Positions 15,364 to 22,400 of a stretch of DNA of 47,470 nucleotides are shown here, piece after piece; the stretch's first letter is position 1; every line of letters starts with the position of its first letter. Under the pieces are notes generated by a model. It was not told the DNA's origin and did not search any database. It worked only from the letters and a program-made list of their open reading frames with translations. Both the position numbers and the translations under genes were made by a program. This DNA is from a virus, in the IMG/VR virus record IMGVR_UViG_3300010397_000019, positions 1 to 47,470 of that record; one strand, 5' to 3'.

Positions 15364-15788
15364 GGCAGCCCCCATGGCGCTTTGTCATACCCAGGAATCT
15401 CCATGACCGCTGATTCCCGAATCAAGGCGAGGATGCGGCAGGCTTCCGAATCCTTCCACTCGGGATGCTCGCACGATTGGTATTCGAGACAGTCACACAG
15501 CTTGACTATCTCGATAGCCGCAATGGGCTCGAAGCGCTTAGCGTAGAAGTAACGCTCGGCGCCATCGTAATCGACGGGCCCGGGCATGTCCGAGGGACCC
15601 GTTGTCTGTGGGTAGCGATAACGGATCGAGCGCTCGTTTTCTTCGAGCAGCATCCGGCCGAGTTTGGTCTCGGCCGCTACACCATTGATCTTTTCGTAAT
15701 GCAAGACCTGCGGAGCTACGCTCCGGTGCGCGGCCGCGAACGTCACGATTGCGTCGATCGTGGCTTTACTGACGATGAATGCGCTCAT
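15360..15788 (-). CDS. Conserved phage hypothetical protein (MSAFIVSKATID type)
   Basis: The product is 142 residues from ATG 15788. MSAFIVSKATIDAIVTFAAA, followed by LGRMLLEENERSIRYRYP, follows a pattern I have seen in many phage and plasmid proteins of unknown role. The C-terminal half has IVKLCDCLEYQSCEHPEW. Its start is two bases after the previous stop, so it is part of the early operon. Confidence 0.7.
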   Translation of the reverse strand: MSAFIVSKATIDAIVTFAAAHRSVAPQVLHYEKINGVAAETKLGRMLLEENERSIRYRYPQTTGPSDMPGPVDYDGAERYFYAKRFEPIAAIEIVKLCDCLEYQSCEHPEWKDSEACRILALIRESAVMEIPGYDKAPWGLP

Positions 15789-15790
15789 GG

Positions 15791-16066
15791 CTACCACTTC
15801 CACTCCTCTGGCAAGCGCTTGTAGAACCCTTCCGCCTGACGTTCACTGTCAACGGCCGACATGATGTTGCCGGCAAGGCGGAGCTTGATTGCTGAGTATG
15901 TCCAGTTAATGAACATACCGAACGCGTGGAGTTGTTCGAGTAGCTTGGGAGAGAGCGTAGCACGCGTCTCCATTTCCATGCCGATAGCTTGAATCGCATC
16001 GGCAATAATGTCATCTCCGACAGTGCGGGGAGCAACGGGCTCCCTGGGAGAACCCGAGGGAGCCAT
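15791..16066 (-). CDS. Small hypothetical protein, paralogue-like to 14541-14897
   Basis: The product is 91 residues from ATG 16066, which shares one base with the upstream stop (TAATG). It is mostly helical (LLEQLHAFGMFINWTYSAIK) and ends YKRLPEEWKW, echoing the C-terminus of the 118-residue protein. The N-terminal segment REPVAP is encoded over a copy of the repeated GAGCCCGTTG motif (16033-16042). Confidence 0.65.
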   Translation of the reverse strand: MAPSGSPREPVAPRTVGDDIIADAIQAIGMEMETRATLSPKLLEQLHAFGMFINWTYSAIKLRLAGNIMSAVDSERQAEGFYKRLPEEWKW

Positions 16067-16854
16067 TAGTTTAGTACTCCGCAATAGGTGTCAATCAACC
16101 CGTGGAGCGCTTGCGTAGCCTTTGGCACAGCGAACAGCGAGCGATCCTTGAGCGCTTCGGTAAACGCGTTGAACAGCGACCACGCGTTGCGCTCAGCGAA
16201 CTCAGGATGAGCCGGCTCGCGCCATTGCTTCAGCACGTCGGGAAGCATGGTCGGCCCCATGATGCGCGCGTCCAAGGCCTGGATGAGCAGATCATGCACT
16301 TGCCCATTACGCATCTCGGTAGCCTTGTAGGTGGCAATCCGCTGGTCTTGTCGCCCCCGCATGTCCGCAATGCGCCCCACAGCGCTCTCGATCAAGACGG
16401 GAAGGTCGCGGAGGATATTGGTGGTGTGCTTGCGCGCCAATGTGATCTCCCCCGAGAAGGCGAGATTATCGCACACGAACACGCCGCTCCCGACGCACAG
16501 CCCCGCAGGGAAGGATTGATCGTGCGAGTTGCGTAGGCCGATCACGAGGCCGTAGTCGCGGGGGCGAGGAAGGGGGAGCGGGACGAGAGGATACTGAGCG
16601 AGCGCAACGGGCTCCTTGGGAGCGGCCGGAGCGCATTCGAGGAGACCGAAGTAGCGTTGCCCTTCCCTGGCGAGCGCATGGGCTTGGGCGAGCACGCGGA
16701 GCCCGCTGCGTTCGATGGTGTCTTGGATGCCGTCCAAGAGGTCGACGTGCGGTATCGGACGCCAAATGCGGGTTGGTGCGGGGGTCGGGACGGCGGGGAG
16801 CTGAGAGCGGTCTACCGCTTTGCCGCCCGCGTGGAGACAGAGATTGAGGGCCAT
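16066..16854 (-). CDS. DUF932 family protein
   Basis: The product is 262 residues from ATG 16854 (MALNLCLHAGG). The core VIGLRNSHDQSFPAGLCVGS, then GVFVCDNLAFSGEITLARKHT, then LRDLPVLIESAVGRIADMR and a C-terminal AWSLFNAFTEALKD with TQALHGLIDTYCG closely follow the DUF932 family found in phages and plasmids; some members are linked to plasmid/phage replication or stress contexts, function unknown. It is the first gene of the leftward block. An AAGCTTT palindrome (16858-16863) sits directly before the start codon, where a ribosome-binding site would be, so expression is likely controlled there. Confidence 0.85.
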   Translation of the reverse strand: MALNLCLHAGGKAVDRSQLPAVPTPAPTRIWRPIPHVDLLDGIQDTIERSGLRVLAQAHALAREGQRYFGLLECAPAAPKEPVALAQYPLVPLPLPRPRDYGLVIGLRNSHDQSFPAGLCVGSGVFVCDNLAFSGEITLARKHTTNILRDLPVLIESAVGRIADMRGRQDQRIATYKATEMRNGQVHDLLIQALDARIMGPTMLPDVLKQWREPAHPEFAERNAWSLFNAFTEALKDRSLFAVPKATQALHGLIDTYCGVLN

Positions 16855-16857
16855 TGG

Positions 16858-17010
16858 AAGCTTTCTAGATGCTATCGGACAGAATGAGCGAGCGAAGTGC
16901 AAGCCCCAGACGGCGCCGATGACAAAGCATCGTAGTCTAAGAAAGCTCTACCACATGAGTAGGAAGCGTGGGAGATGAATGTTGAAAAAGCTTTGGGTGG
17001 GTGGAAGCTT
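16858..17010. promoter_or_regulatory. AAGCTTT palindrome group before the DUF932 gene
   Basis: AAGCTT cores lie at 16858 (GGAAGCTTTC), 16988 (GAAAAAGCTTTG) and 17005 (GGAAGCTTTT). The last two are 17 bases apart, like the paired sites near 11.67 and 11.80 kb. They precede the first leftward gene and are candidate operators. Confidence 0.5.
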
Positions 17011-17347
17011 TTAGGTGGAGCATGTCAAAATGTCTGGATAAGATTTGTCCATGAATGCGCTGCACCGTGTATGGGGTGAGTTGTGACATTTTGTAGGGGT
17101 TTGTTAGGGTGGGTGACGCCCCATGGCATGGGAGCTTCAGGAAGCGCCTGTAAACGCAGCGAAAGCGCAAAGTCGGTAAGAACGTCGCTTACAGATAGCC
17201 GGGCTGATGTCCGAAAGTCACTTCTGATAACGTTCATTATGTAAAGCTCCCGGGTTTTCCTCCCTAAATCGGGCATCTTTCCCTACCGAGCAGCTCGCGA
17301 GATGCGGTCGGCGCGCGGGGACCCTTTTCGACTCCCGTCGATCCTTG

Positions 17348-17476
17348 CCCCGACACATTTTTCTGTTACAAATCCCATGTTTTTTTCCCGACTCAGCAAA
17401 AAATCCCGTATACACACAACCTACGGCACGATTTTTCAAACAAAGATAATCGATTAATGAGTTCTTCCCGACACAG
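17348..17476. repeat. Three CCCGACWCA iterons
   Basis: Direct copies at 17348-17356 (CCCGACACA), 17385-17396 (TTCCCGACTCAG) and 17465-17476 (TTCCCGACACAG). All are in the same orientation in the noncoding region. Spacing is irregular (39 and 80 bases). They could be initiator-binding sites. Confidence 0.4.
17447..17456. promoter_or_regulatory. Perfect palindrome TAATCGATTA
   Basis: A ten-base perfect palindrome in the AT-rich control region, of the type bound by dimeric repressors or initiators. No cognate protein is evident. Confidence 0.3.
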
Positions 17477-17490
17477 ACTGTATAAACACC

Positions 17491-17586
17491 ACCACCAACA
17501 TACATATATATAGATAATAATAATAATAATAATAGTATAGAGGATTACTCTGATTATCATTATCGACATGTGTGTATGTTGGTGGT
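17491..17586. repeat. 14-base inverted repeat enclosing a TAA microsatellite (possible origin cruciform)
   Basis: ACCACCAACATACA (17491-17504) is the exact complement of TGTATGTTGGTGGT (17573-17586). The 68 bases between are almost pure A and T, with TATATATA, a run of about seven TAA units (17513-17535) and ATTATCATTATC near the far arm, which can pair with the TAA run. A ten-base direct repeat TAGTATAGAG occurs at 17533-17542 and again at 17610-17619. This looks like a DNA unwinding element or cruciform. Confidence 0.6.
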
Positions 17587-17720
17587 CATGTCTATGTGCG
17601 CGCGCGCGCTAGTATAGAGAGGCTCAGGAGTTTTGCCCGGTCTCTCCCACAGACCACCCGTTGCCCTCCGCGCGCCGCGGAAAATCGCCCTAAAAACCCA
17701 AAAACTTCGCGCCAGTCTTG

Positions 17721-17789
17721 AAGCTTTCTCCAAAACCGCTAGAAGCCTTCGCATGGGCGACGCAAGCGCTGAGACTTCCCACGAAGCTT
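17721..17789. promoter_or_regulatory. AAGCTTT sites flanking the first rightward start codon
   Basis: AAGCTT cores at 17721-17726 (TTGAAGCTTTCT) and 17784-17789 (CGAAGCTTTG) lie either side of ATG 17753. They match the sites that precede the two leftward operons, so all three transcription units seem to carry the same element. Confidence 0.45.
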
Positions 17790-18181
17790 TGACCGATCAG
17801 CCGACCTCATCCGAGGGCCCGTTGTCGCGCGCAACTCCAAACAGGGCAAGGCGTTACGCGATTTTCGAGGATGGCGATGTGAGGGTCTTCACGATCGCGA
17901 GACCCGAGGATGCCCCGATCCCGGTCGGGGTTTTGGTTCCCCTCGAAGGGGCACCTGGCTTCCAAACGGCCCAGGATGCCCGCAGTTGGCTCCGGAGGTC
18001 GGGGGGGCTCCCCCAGGGCCGCCGGATGCTCATCGCGAAAATCCAGGCCATCCTGGAGCTCCAGGAGGTCTCCCAGCCGAAGATCAAGCTCACCGAGAGG
18101 GCCCGGCGCGTCAAAACCGACCTCCCTGGTCAGCAAAAACTACCCGGAATGGGCGAAATCGGCCGAATCGTCCCGAGTTGA
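17753..18181 (+). CDS. Hypothetical protein, first gene of the late block
   Basis: The product is 142 residues from ATG 17753. The frame is open back to TTG 17633, so an N-terminal extension of 40 basic residues cannot be excluded. After a polar lead, RRYAIFEDGDVRVFTIARPE and PIPVGVLVPLEGAPGFQTAQ form a beta-rich unit, then a helix (MLIAKIQAILELQEV) and a basic tail. It lies just before the TerS candidate. No family is recognised. Confidence 0.6.
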   Translation: MGDASAETSHEALTDQPTSSEGPLSRATPNRARRYAIFEDGDVRVFTIARPEDAPIPVGVLVPLEGAPGFQTAQDARSWLRRSGGLPQGRRMLIAKIQAILELQEVSQPKIKLTERARRVKTDLPGQQKLPGMGEIGRIVPS

Positions 18182-18208
18182 CCCTCGGCGGCGAGGAAGG
18201 ATTCCCGA

Positions 18209-19009
18209 ATGAGCGATCAGGACCCGGCCGAAGGAGCTCCCGAGCCCGAGCCCGAGAGCCCGTTGCCCGCGAAGCGCCGCGGCGGCCGACCCACGAACGC
18301 CGAGATCGCCGCTCGCGAGGCGGCCGATCCCGAATACGCCGCGGCTCGCGCCGAGCGCCGATCCCGGAAGCCCGCGGCGCGCGGAGCGCTCTCGACCGCG
18401 GTTGCTGAGGATCTGGCCGAGCTCGAGCATGGCGCGCATGGCCTTCGCGTTTGGCAATGGCTCTCGATGCGCGAGTTCAAGCTTTGGCCGTCATTGGTCA
18501 TTGAGCTGTTGCCGGAGCAAAGGGCGTCGTTGGTCTTGCACCTGCTCTGCAAGGGTCACGCGGCGGTTACTATTGCCAATAAGCTCGGCTTGATGCCGAA
18601 CCTCGTCAAGGACATTTGGCGCGACTACACCGCGAAGGTCGGCGATGACGTCATTGGCATTACGCTGCCGGGCTTGGTCGGTCGCATCGACTCACTGGCG
18701 GACTCCTTGCGCGAGATGGCGGTTGAGGACAATCGACCCGATCGGGCGTGGAAGATCGAGAAAGAGCGCGTGCAGATGCTCCAAGAGCTGGGCGTCGTCG
18801 AGCGCGCGGCGAAGCGCTATGAGGTCGCGCATCAGCACACGCTCAAGGCCGGGGATGCCGCGGATGCCGAGACCCAGGCTGAGGTCGAGCGCATTCTCGA
18901 CATCGAGCGGAAGCGGCGTGAGTCGGGGGAGCGCGTGAAGCGCATCAATGCGCGGGTGCTCGATGCGTTGCCGGAGAAGAACACGCTGCCGAGGGATGAG
19001 GAACCCTGA
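18209..19009 (+). CDS. Terminase small subunit candidate
   Basis: The product is 266 residues. The N-terminus is proline/glutamate-rich, then a basic KRRGGRPTNAE segment (AT-hook-like). The middle, KGHAAVTIANKLGLMPNLVK, reads as a helix-turn-helix, and the C-terminal part is a long charged helix (AKRYEVAHQHTLKAGDAADA and on). DNA-binding N-terminus plus oligomerising helices, two genes upstream of TerL, fits the small terminase that chooses packaging sites. The stop shares a base with the next ATG (TGATG). Confidence 0.6.
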   Translation: MSDQDPAEGAPEPEPESPLPAKRRGGRPTNAEIAAREAADPEYAAARAERRSRKPAARGALSTAVAEDLAELEHGAHGLRVWQWLSMREFKLWPSLVIELLPEQRASLVLHLLCKGHAAVTIANKLGLMPNLVKDIWRDYTAKVGDDVIGITLPGLVGRIDSLADSLREMAVEDNRPDRAWKIEKERVQMLQELGVVERAAKRYEVAHQHTLKAGDAADAETQAEVERILDIERKRRESGERVKRINARVLDALPEKNTLPRDEEP

Positions 19010-19509
19010 TGCACCCAAGCTGCCTACGTCTTCTCAAGATCCTCATGCTCGATCGCGGCCTGCAGCATGATCGTGCCGTGAACGTGTTGGACGTGGGCTC
19101 GTATGACTACAATGGAACCTGTCGCGATGTCGTCAAGGAGCTGCTACCTAATGCGCTCTACGTTGGCATCGACCTGATCGAAGGCCCCAACGTCGATCTG
19201 GTGCATGACATCGAGAAGGCGCGTCCGCAAGGCTACTTCGATTTGATCCTGTGCGCGAACATGCTCGAGCATTGCTATAACCCGCACAAGGCCGCAGAGA
19301 ACATGATCGAAGCCCTCAAGCCCGGCGGCTACATCATCGTGACCGTGCCGTGGGACATCCCGATTCACAATCGCCCCGATCGGTGGCGCATCTCCATTGA
19401 TGGCATGAGGGTGCTCTTTGGGCACATGGACGAGTTCCGGACCGACTTCTACCCGGGCGATGTGATCGACACCTGGGCGTTCGGGAGAGCCCCGTTGGAG
19501 CGGAAGTGA
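19009..19509 (+). CDS. Class I SAM-dependent methyltransferase
   Basis: The product is 166 residues. Motif I is VLDVGSYDYNGTCRD (glycine-poor but in place), motif II YVGIDLIEGPNVDLVHDI, then YFDLILCANMLEHCYNP (the E-H of type 11 methyltransferases) and ALKPGGYIIVTVP. The family methylates small molecules, sugars or proteins; no DNA-target motif (NPPY or PCQ) is present, so it is not an ordinary DNA methylase. It sits between TerS and TerL with one-base overlaps on both sides. Near the second glycosyltransferase cluster, it may modify the same glycan. Confidence 0.85.
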   Translation: MHPSCLRLLKILMLDRGLQHDRAVNVLDVGSYDYNGTCRDVVKELLPNALYVGIDLIEGPNVDLVHDIEKARPQGYFDLILCANMLEHCYNPHKAAENMIEALKPGGYIIVTVPWDIPIHNRPDRWRISIDGMRVLFGHMDEFRTDFYPGDVIDTWAFGRAPLERK

Positions 19510-21161
19510 TGGTCGACCCCAACGACATCCGCGAGCGGCGCATACGCGAGGAGCGCGAGTTCTACAGTAAGCGCGAGAACCTGCTCGACTTCGTGCGCGA
19601 CTTTGGCGCTGCACCCGATGCCGAGGAGAGTCCGCACGGCGAAGGGCTTGCCTGGATCAGCGATTGGGACGTCTTGGTCGTCGACTCGGAAGGGCGGCCG
19701 CTCTTCAAGAGCAAGATGATCTTGTGGCCGCGTGGCTCGTTCAAGAGCCAGGTCTTCACGGTCGGCTACATCGCGTGGCGCATTGCCATGGATCCGGAGA
19801 TCCGGATCTTCATCGCCTCGGAGACTGGCCGCCAGGCGCGCAAGTTCGTCGACAACGTGATGCGCATCGTGGACTCGCCCAAGTTCCGCGAGCTGTTCGG
19901 CGTGCACAAGGGCGAGCAATGGAACAAGTTCGGCTTCGTCTCGCGGCTGCGCACCAAGGTGCACTTGAAGGAGCCGACCTTGGCCGGGTTCGGTGTCGGC
20001 GAAGTGCAGACCGGCGCGCACTGGAACCTCGGCTTCCTCGATGACGTGGTCAGCCAGGAGAATACCAAGACGCCAGAGTCGATCGTGGCCATGAACGATT
20101 GGGTCGGCGACATCATGGCGCAGCTCGACCCGGGCTCTCAGCTCGGCATTGTCGGCACGCACCATCATCACGCCGACCTCTACTCGCGCATCAAGAAGGA
20201 GGTCGAGCTACGCAAGGGCTTCCAGATCACGAGCCATAGCTGGAGCTCGAACAATGCCAAGGACGGCAAGCTCTTCTTCCCCCAGCGCCTGACGCCCGAG
20301 TTTATCGAGCGGCAGAAGGCGATCATGACGCCGCGCCTCTTCTCGTGCTTCTATGAAAACCGCCCGACGTCGGAAGAGCAGCAGCTCTTCCTGCCTCAAT
20401 ACTTCCGAAGCATTAGAGATAATGAGGTGCCTCGAGCGGTTTGGACTTACATTCTTACCGACTTCGCGTTCACGTCGAATAACGACAACGACCGCACATG
20501 CTTCTGGGCTGTCTCTCTTGATGCCAATCGAGTCGCCTACGTGCGCGAGTGTCTCGTTGGAAGATGGAAACCTGGTGATTCGATACGGGTTCTCATCGAC
20601 ATGTGGAACCGGTGGCTCCGCTTCGACATCAAGGGCGCCACAGTTGAAGCAGGTGCGCACGATGAGCTTATTCGAGGTCTCGCCGAAGAGGTCCGCCGGC
20701 AAACGATGACGCGCATCCGCTTCATCCCGATCATGGGGCGGAGCCAGGAGATCAAGAACATGCGCATCGAGGGCATCGAGCCCCGCTTCCGCCGCGGCGA
20801 CATCTACTTCTGCGAGTCGTTCCGCGAGACCAATCACCGGATGTTCAATGAGATGCTGCGCGAGATGACCGAGTGGCCGTTCTCGGCGCACGACGACATC
20901 CCCGACGCGATCAGTGACTTGGACAAGAAGGACCAGAAGGAGCACTACGTGTGCCCGCATCCCCCGGTGGGCTGGGCACCCGTTGCGCAGCAGAAATACA
21001 CCCCGTCCTTGGTGGACGGGAAGTTCAACAGGACAATGGTCGTAGACCCGCGCGAGATGCTCAAGCGCATGGGAATCAGTGGCGCTGTCAATAGTGACAT
21101 CTTGCAGAACCAGAGCGACAAAGCCGTGGGCTATGACCTATTCGGAGGACAGATTACATGA
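19509..21161 (+). CDS. terL: Terminase large subunit
   Basis: The product is 550 residues from ATG 19509 (TGATG overlap; GTG 19506 is also possible). ATPase: Walker A WPRGSFKS (73-80), Walker B LGFLDDVVS (about 174-182), coupling segment GIVGTHHHH. Nuclease: ILTDFAFTSNNDNDR (about 315) and AHDDIPDAISDL (about 460), the acidic metal ligands of the RNase H-like domain. It drives DNA packaging into the procapsid and cuts the concatemer. Codon use in the 20400-20660 stretch looks less GC-biased than the rest of the gene, suggesting mosaic exchange within the nuclease domain. Confidence 0.92.
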   Translation: MVDPNDIRERRIREEREFYSKRENLLDFVRDFGAAPDAEESPHGEGLAWISDWDVLVVDSEGRPLFKSKMILWPRGSFKSQVFTVGYIAWRIAMDPEIRIFIASETGRQARKFVDNVMRIVDSPKFRELFGVHKGEQWNKFGFVSRLRTKVHLKEPTLAGFGVGEVQTGAHWNLGFLDDVVSQENTKTPESIVAMNDWVGDIMAQLDPGSQLGIVGTHHHHADLYSRIKKEVELRKGFQITSHSWSSNNAKDGKLFFPQRLTPEFIERQKAIMTPRLFSCFYENRPTSEEQQLFLPQYFRSIRDNEVPRAVWTYILTDFAFTSNNDNDRTCFWAVSLDANRVAYVRECLVGRWKPGDSIRVLIDMWNRWLRFDIKGATVEAGAHDELIRGLAEEVRRQTMTRIRFIPIMGRSQEIKNMRIEGIEPRFRRGDIYFCESFRETNHRMFNEMLREMTEWPFSAHDDIPDAISDLDKKDQKEHYVCPHPPVGWAPVAQQKYTPSLVDGKFNRTMVVDPREMLKRMGISGAVNSDILQNQSDKAVGYDLFGGQIT

Positions 21162-21565
21162 GCCGTATGCCCTGGGCCCAACGCCCAATGCGTGGATCCC
21201 AAGCGGCGCGCGAGTGCGCGCTCGCTGCCGAGCAGATCCTCGGTCCCGTCGTCGCGGATCCGAACCAGCTCGACCGCATCCTGAACATGATCGAGGTGTC
21301 GATCAATCAGCATCTGCGGCAGATGCCGGAAGCCCAGAACACTGGCTTCGACCCGGTGTCCGGAGCCCCGTCGCGCAGCAAGCTCGAATACACGCACCGC
21401 GCGCGCTCGGCGCAGGAGCTCAAGGACACGGCGCACCTGGTGCCGGGACCGGTCCAGATCCCGCAGGAGCCCGTTGCGCCGCGGCCGCGGCCGAGACAAC
21501 CCCAGCCAAGGCAAACCAATGCCAACCCCGACCGACCGAATCCCTCTTCAATGCCCTGGGTGTAA
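21158..21565 (+). CDS. Hypothetical protein with proline-rich tail
   Basis: The product is 135 residues, coupled to terL by ATGA. The helical middle (LDRILNMIEVSINQHLRQMP) is followed by a P/R/Q-rich tail. The tail codons include a copy of the GAGCCCGTTG motif (21467-21476). It could be a small structural or packaging accessory protein. Confidence 0.6.
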   Translation: MSRMPWAQRPMRGSQAARECALAAEQILGPVVADPNQLDRILNMIEVSINQHLRQMPEAQNTGFDPVSGAPSRSKLEYTHRARSAQELKDTAHLVPGPVQIPQEPVAPRPRPRQPQPRQTNANPDRPNPSSMPWV

Positions 21566-21728
21566 GCGCCCGGTCATGTATTCCGCGACCAGAGCCATTG
21601 AAGCGGAGCGTGCTGGACGGCCGCTCTTCGTGTTCTGTAGTCGCAGGTGCAACCAGCTCTACGTAGCTACCCACGGCGAGCAAGACAAAATCCGGAGCCT
21701 TAATGAGACCAGGTCCAACGCAAGCTGA
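21519..21728 (+). CDS. Small zinc-ribbon protein
   Basis: The product is 69 residues from ATG 21519, inside the end of the previous gene in another frame. LQCPGCKRPVMYS then FCSRRCNQLY gives a treble-clef/zinc-ribbon pattern, similar to YacG-type small zinc proteins. Role unknown. It overlaps the next start by 26 bases. Confidence 0.65.
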   Translation: MPTPTDRIPLQCPGCKRPVMYSATRAIEAERAGRPLFVFCSRRCNQLYVATHGEQDKIRSLNETRSNAS

Positions 21729-22377
21729 CATTCTCCTTCCCTTCGTCGGCGATCGCTTCGGCGTGATCGAGATGCTCGACAACATCATGGAGAAGACCGA
21801 GATCCCATGCCGGATCGTCATCTGCGACGATGGCAACCAGGCCGGGGTCTTGGAGGGAATCCGGATCTTCGCCAAGCAGAGCAAGGTGCCTATGGTAGCT
21901 TTTCGCAACGAGCAGCCATTGGGGTGGAAAGCTTCGATTCTGCGCTGCCGCGCGCATGTGAGTCCAATGCACGACTACTTTGCCGTGTTGCCGCCGGATC
22001 AGCTCTTCGAGTCGGATACCTGGTTCGGTCAACTCATTGCTCCGCTGCAGCGCGATGGCACCGCCTACGCGGCGCTAACCAATCCTGAAGTGCCTTGGAA
22101 CAGCAACCCACCGGTGCGGTTGGTAGTGGCTCCAAACATTCGCCGGACATTGACCATGTTCAAGCGCAAGTCGAACCCACCGATTCCTGACGGCAGGTCG
22201 GAGAACTACGGCGCCGACCTGTTCCTCAATGCTCGCCTCACAGGAAATATCGTATGGGAAGTGGGCGCAGTCAGGACCAAGCCTTCGTTAGGCGGACTGT
22301 TCAAGTTCGTCGAGTTGTCGGATCCCGAGCTGAAGAAACGCACCGTCAAGGCCCCGGAAATCGCTATCAATCGCTGA
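21703..22377 (+). CDS. Family 2-like glycosyltransferase
   Basis: The product is 224 residues. ADILLPFVGDRFGVIEMLDN and CRIVICDDGNQAG (41-47) match the start of GT-A family 2 enzymes; PLGWKASIL and FAVLPPDQLFESDTW hold the second acidic position (PPDQ instead of DXD). The C-terminal part is shorter than in secreted-glycan synthases and has no membrane segment, so it would work in the cytoplasm. First of the second glycosyltransferase cluster, between TerL and portal. Confidence 0.7.
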   Translation: MRPGPTQADILLPFVGDRFGVIEMLDNIMEKTEIPCRIVICDDGNQAGVLEGIRIFAKQSKVPMVAFRNEQPLGWKASILRCRAHVSPMHDYFAVLPPDQLFESDTWFGQLIAPLQRDGTAYAALTNPEVPWNSNPPVRLVVAPNIRRTLTMFKRKSNPPIPDGRSENYGADLFLNARLTGNIVWEVGAVRTKPSLGGLFKFVELSDPELKKRTVKAPEIAINR

Positions 22378-22400
22378 CGTCGACCAGTCGTATCCGAGAC

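Larger units (their letters stand above)
16855..17752. promoter_or_regulatory. Divergent control region and candidate replication origin
   Basis: About 900 bases without a convincing gene separate the leftward and rightward blocks. The left third holds AAGCTTT palindromes. The middle (17340-17480) has T-tracts and three CCCGACWCA direct repeats. The right part (17400-17560) is the most AT-rich stretch of the genome and contains a ten-base palindrome, a TAA microsatellite and a long inverted repeat. A CG dinucleotide run follows (about 17597-17609). Divergent transcription, repeats and an AT-rich unwinding element together suggest early promoters and a replication origin. Short open frames here have no start signals or sensible composition. 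Confidence 0.6.

Noticed and set aside
13024-17235. Identical 17-base string CACTTCTGATAACGTTC at 13024 and 17219
   Set aside because: One exact 17-base match could occur by chance in a genome of this size; one copy is inside a gene. Worth noting only if relatives keep it.
17218-17505. 95-residue open frame in the control region
   Set aside because: No ribosome-binding site, composition follows the AT-rich repeats, and it covers the inverted repeat arm.
17513-17535. TAA repeats as a CRISPR or satellite array
   Set aside because: Simple trinucleotide run without spacers; no CRISPR repeats were found anywhere in the window.
17597-17609. CG dinucleotide run as possible Z-DNA or phase-variable tract
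   Set aside because: Short, and not in a reading frame; no evidence of variation.
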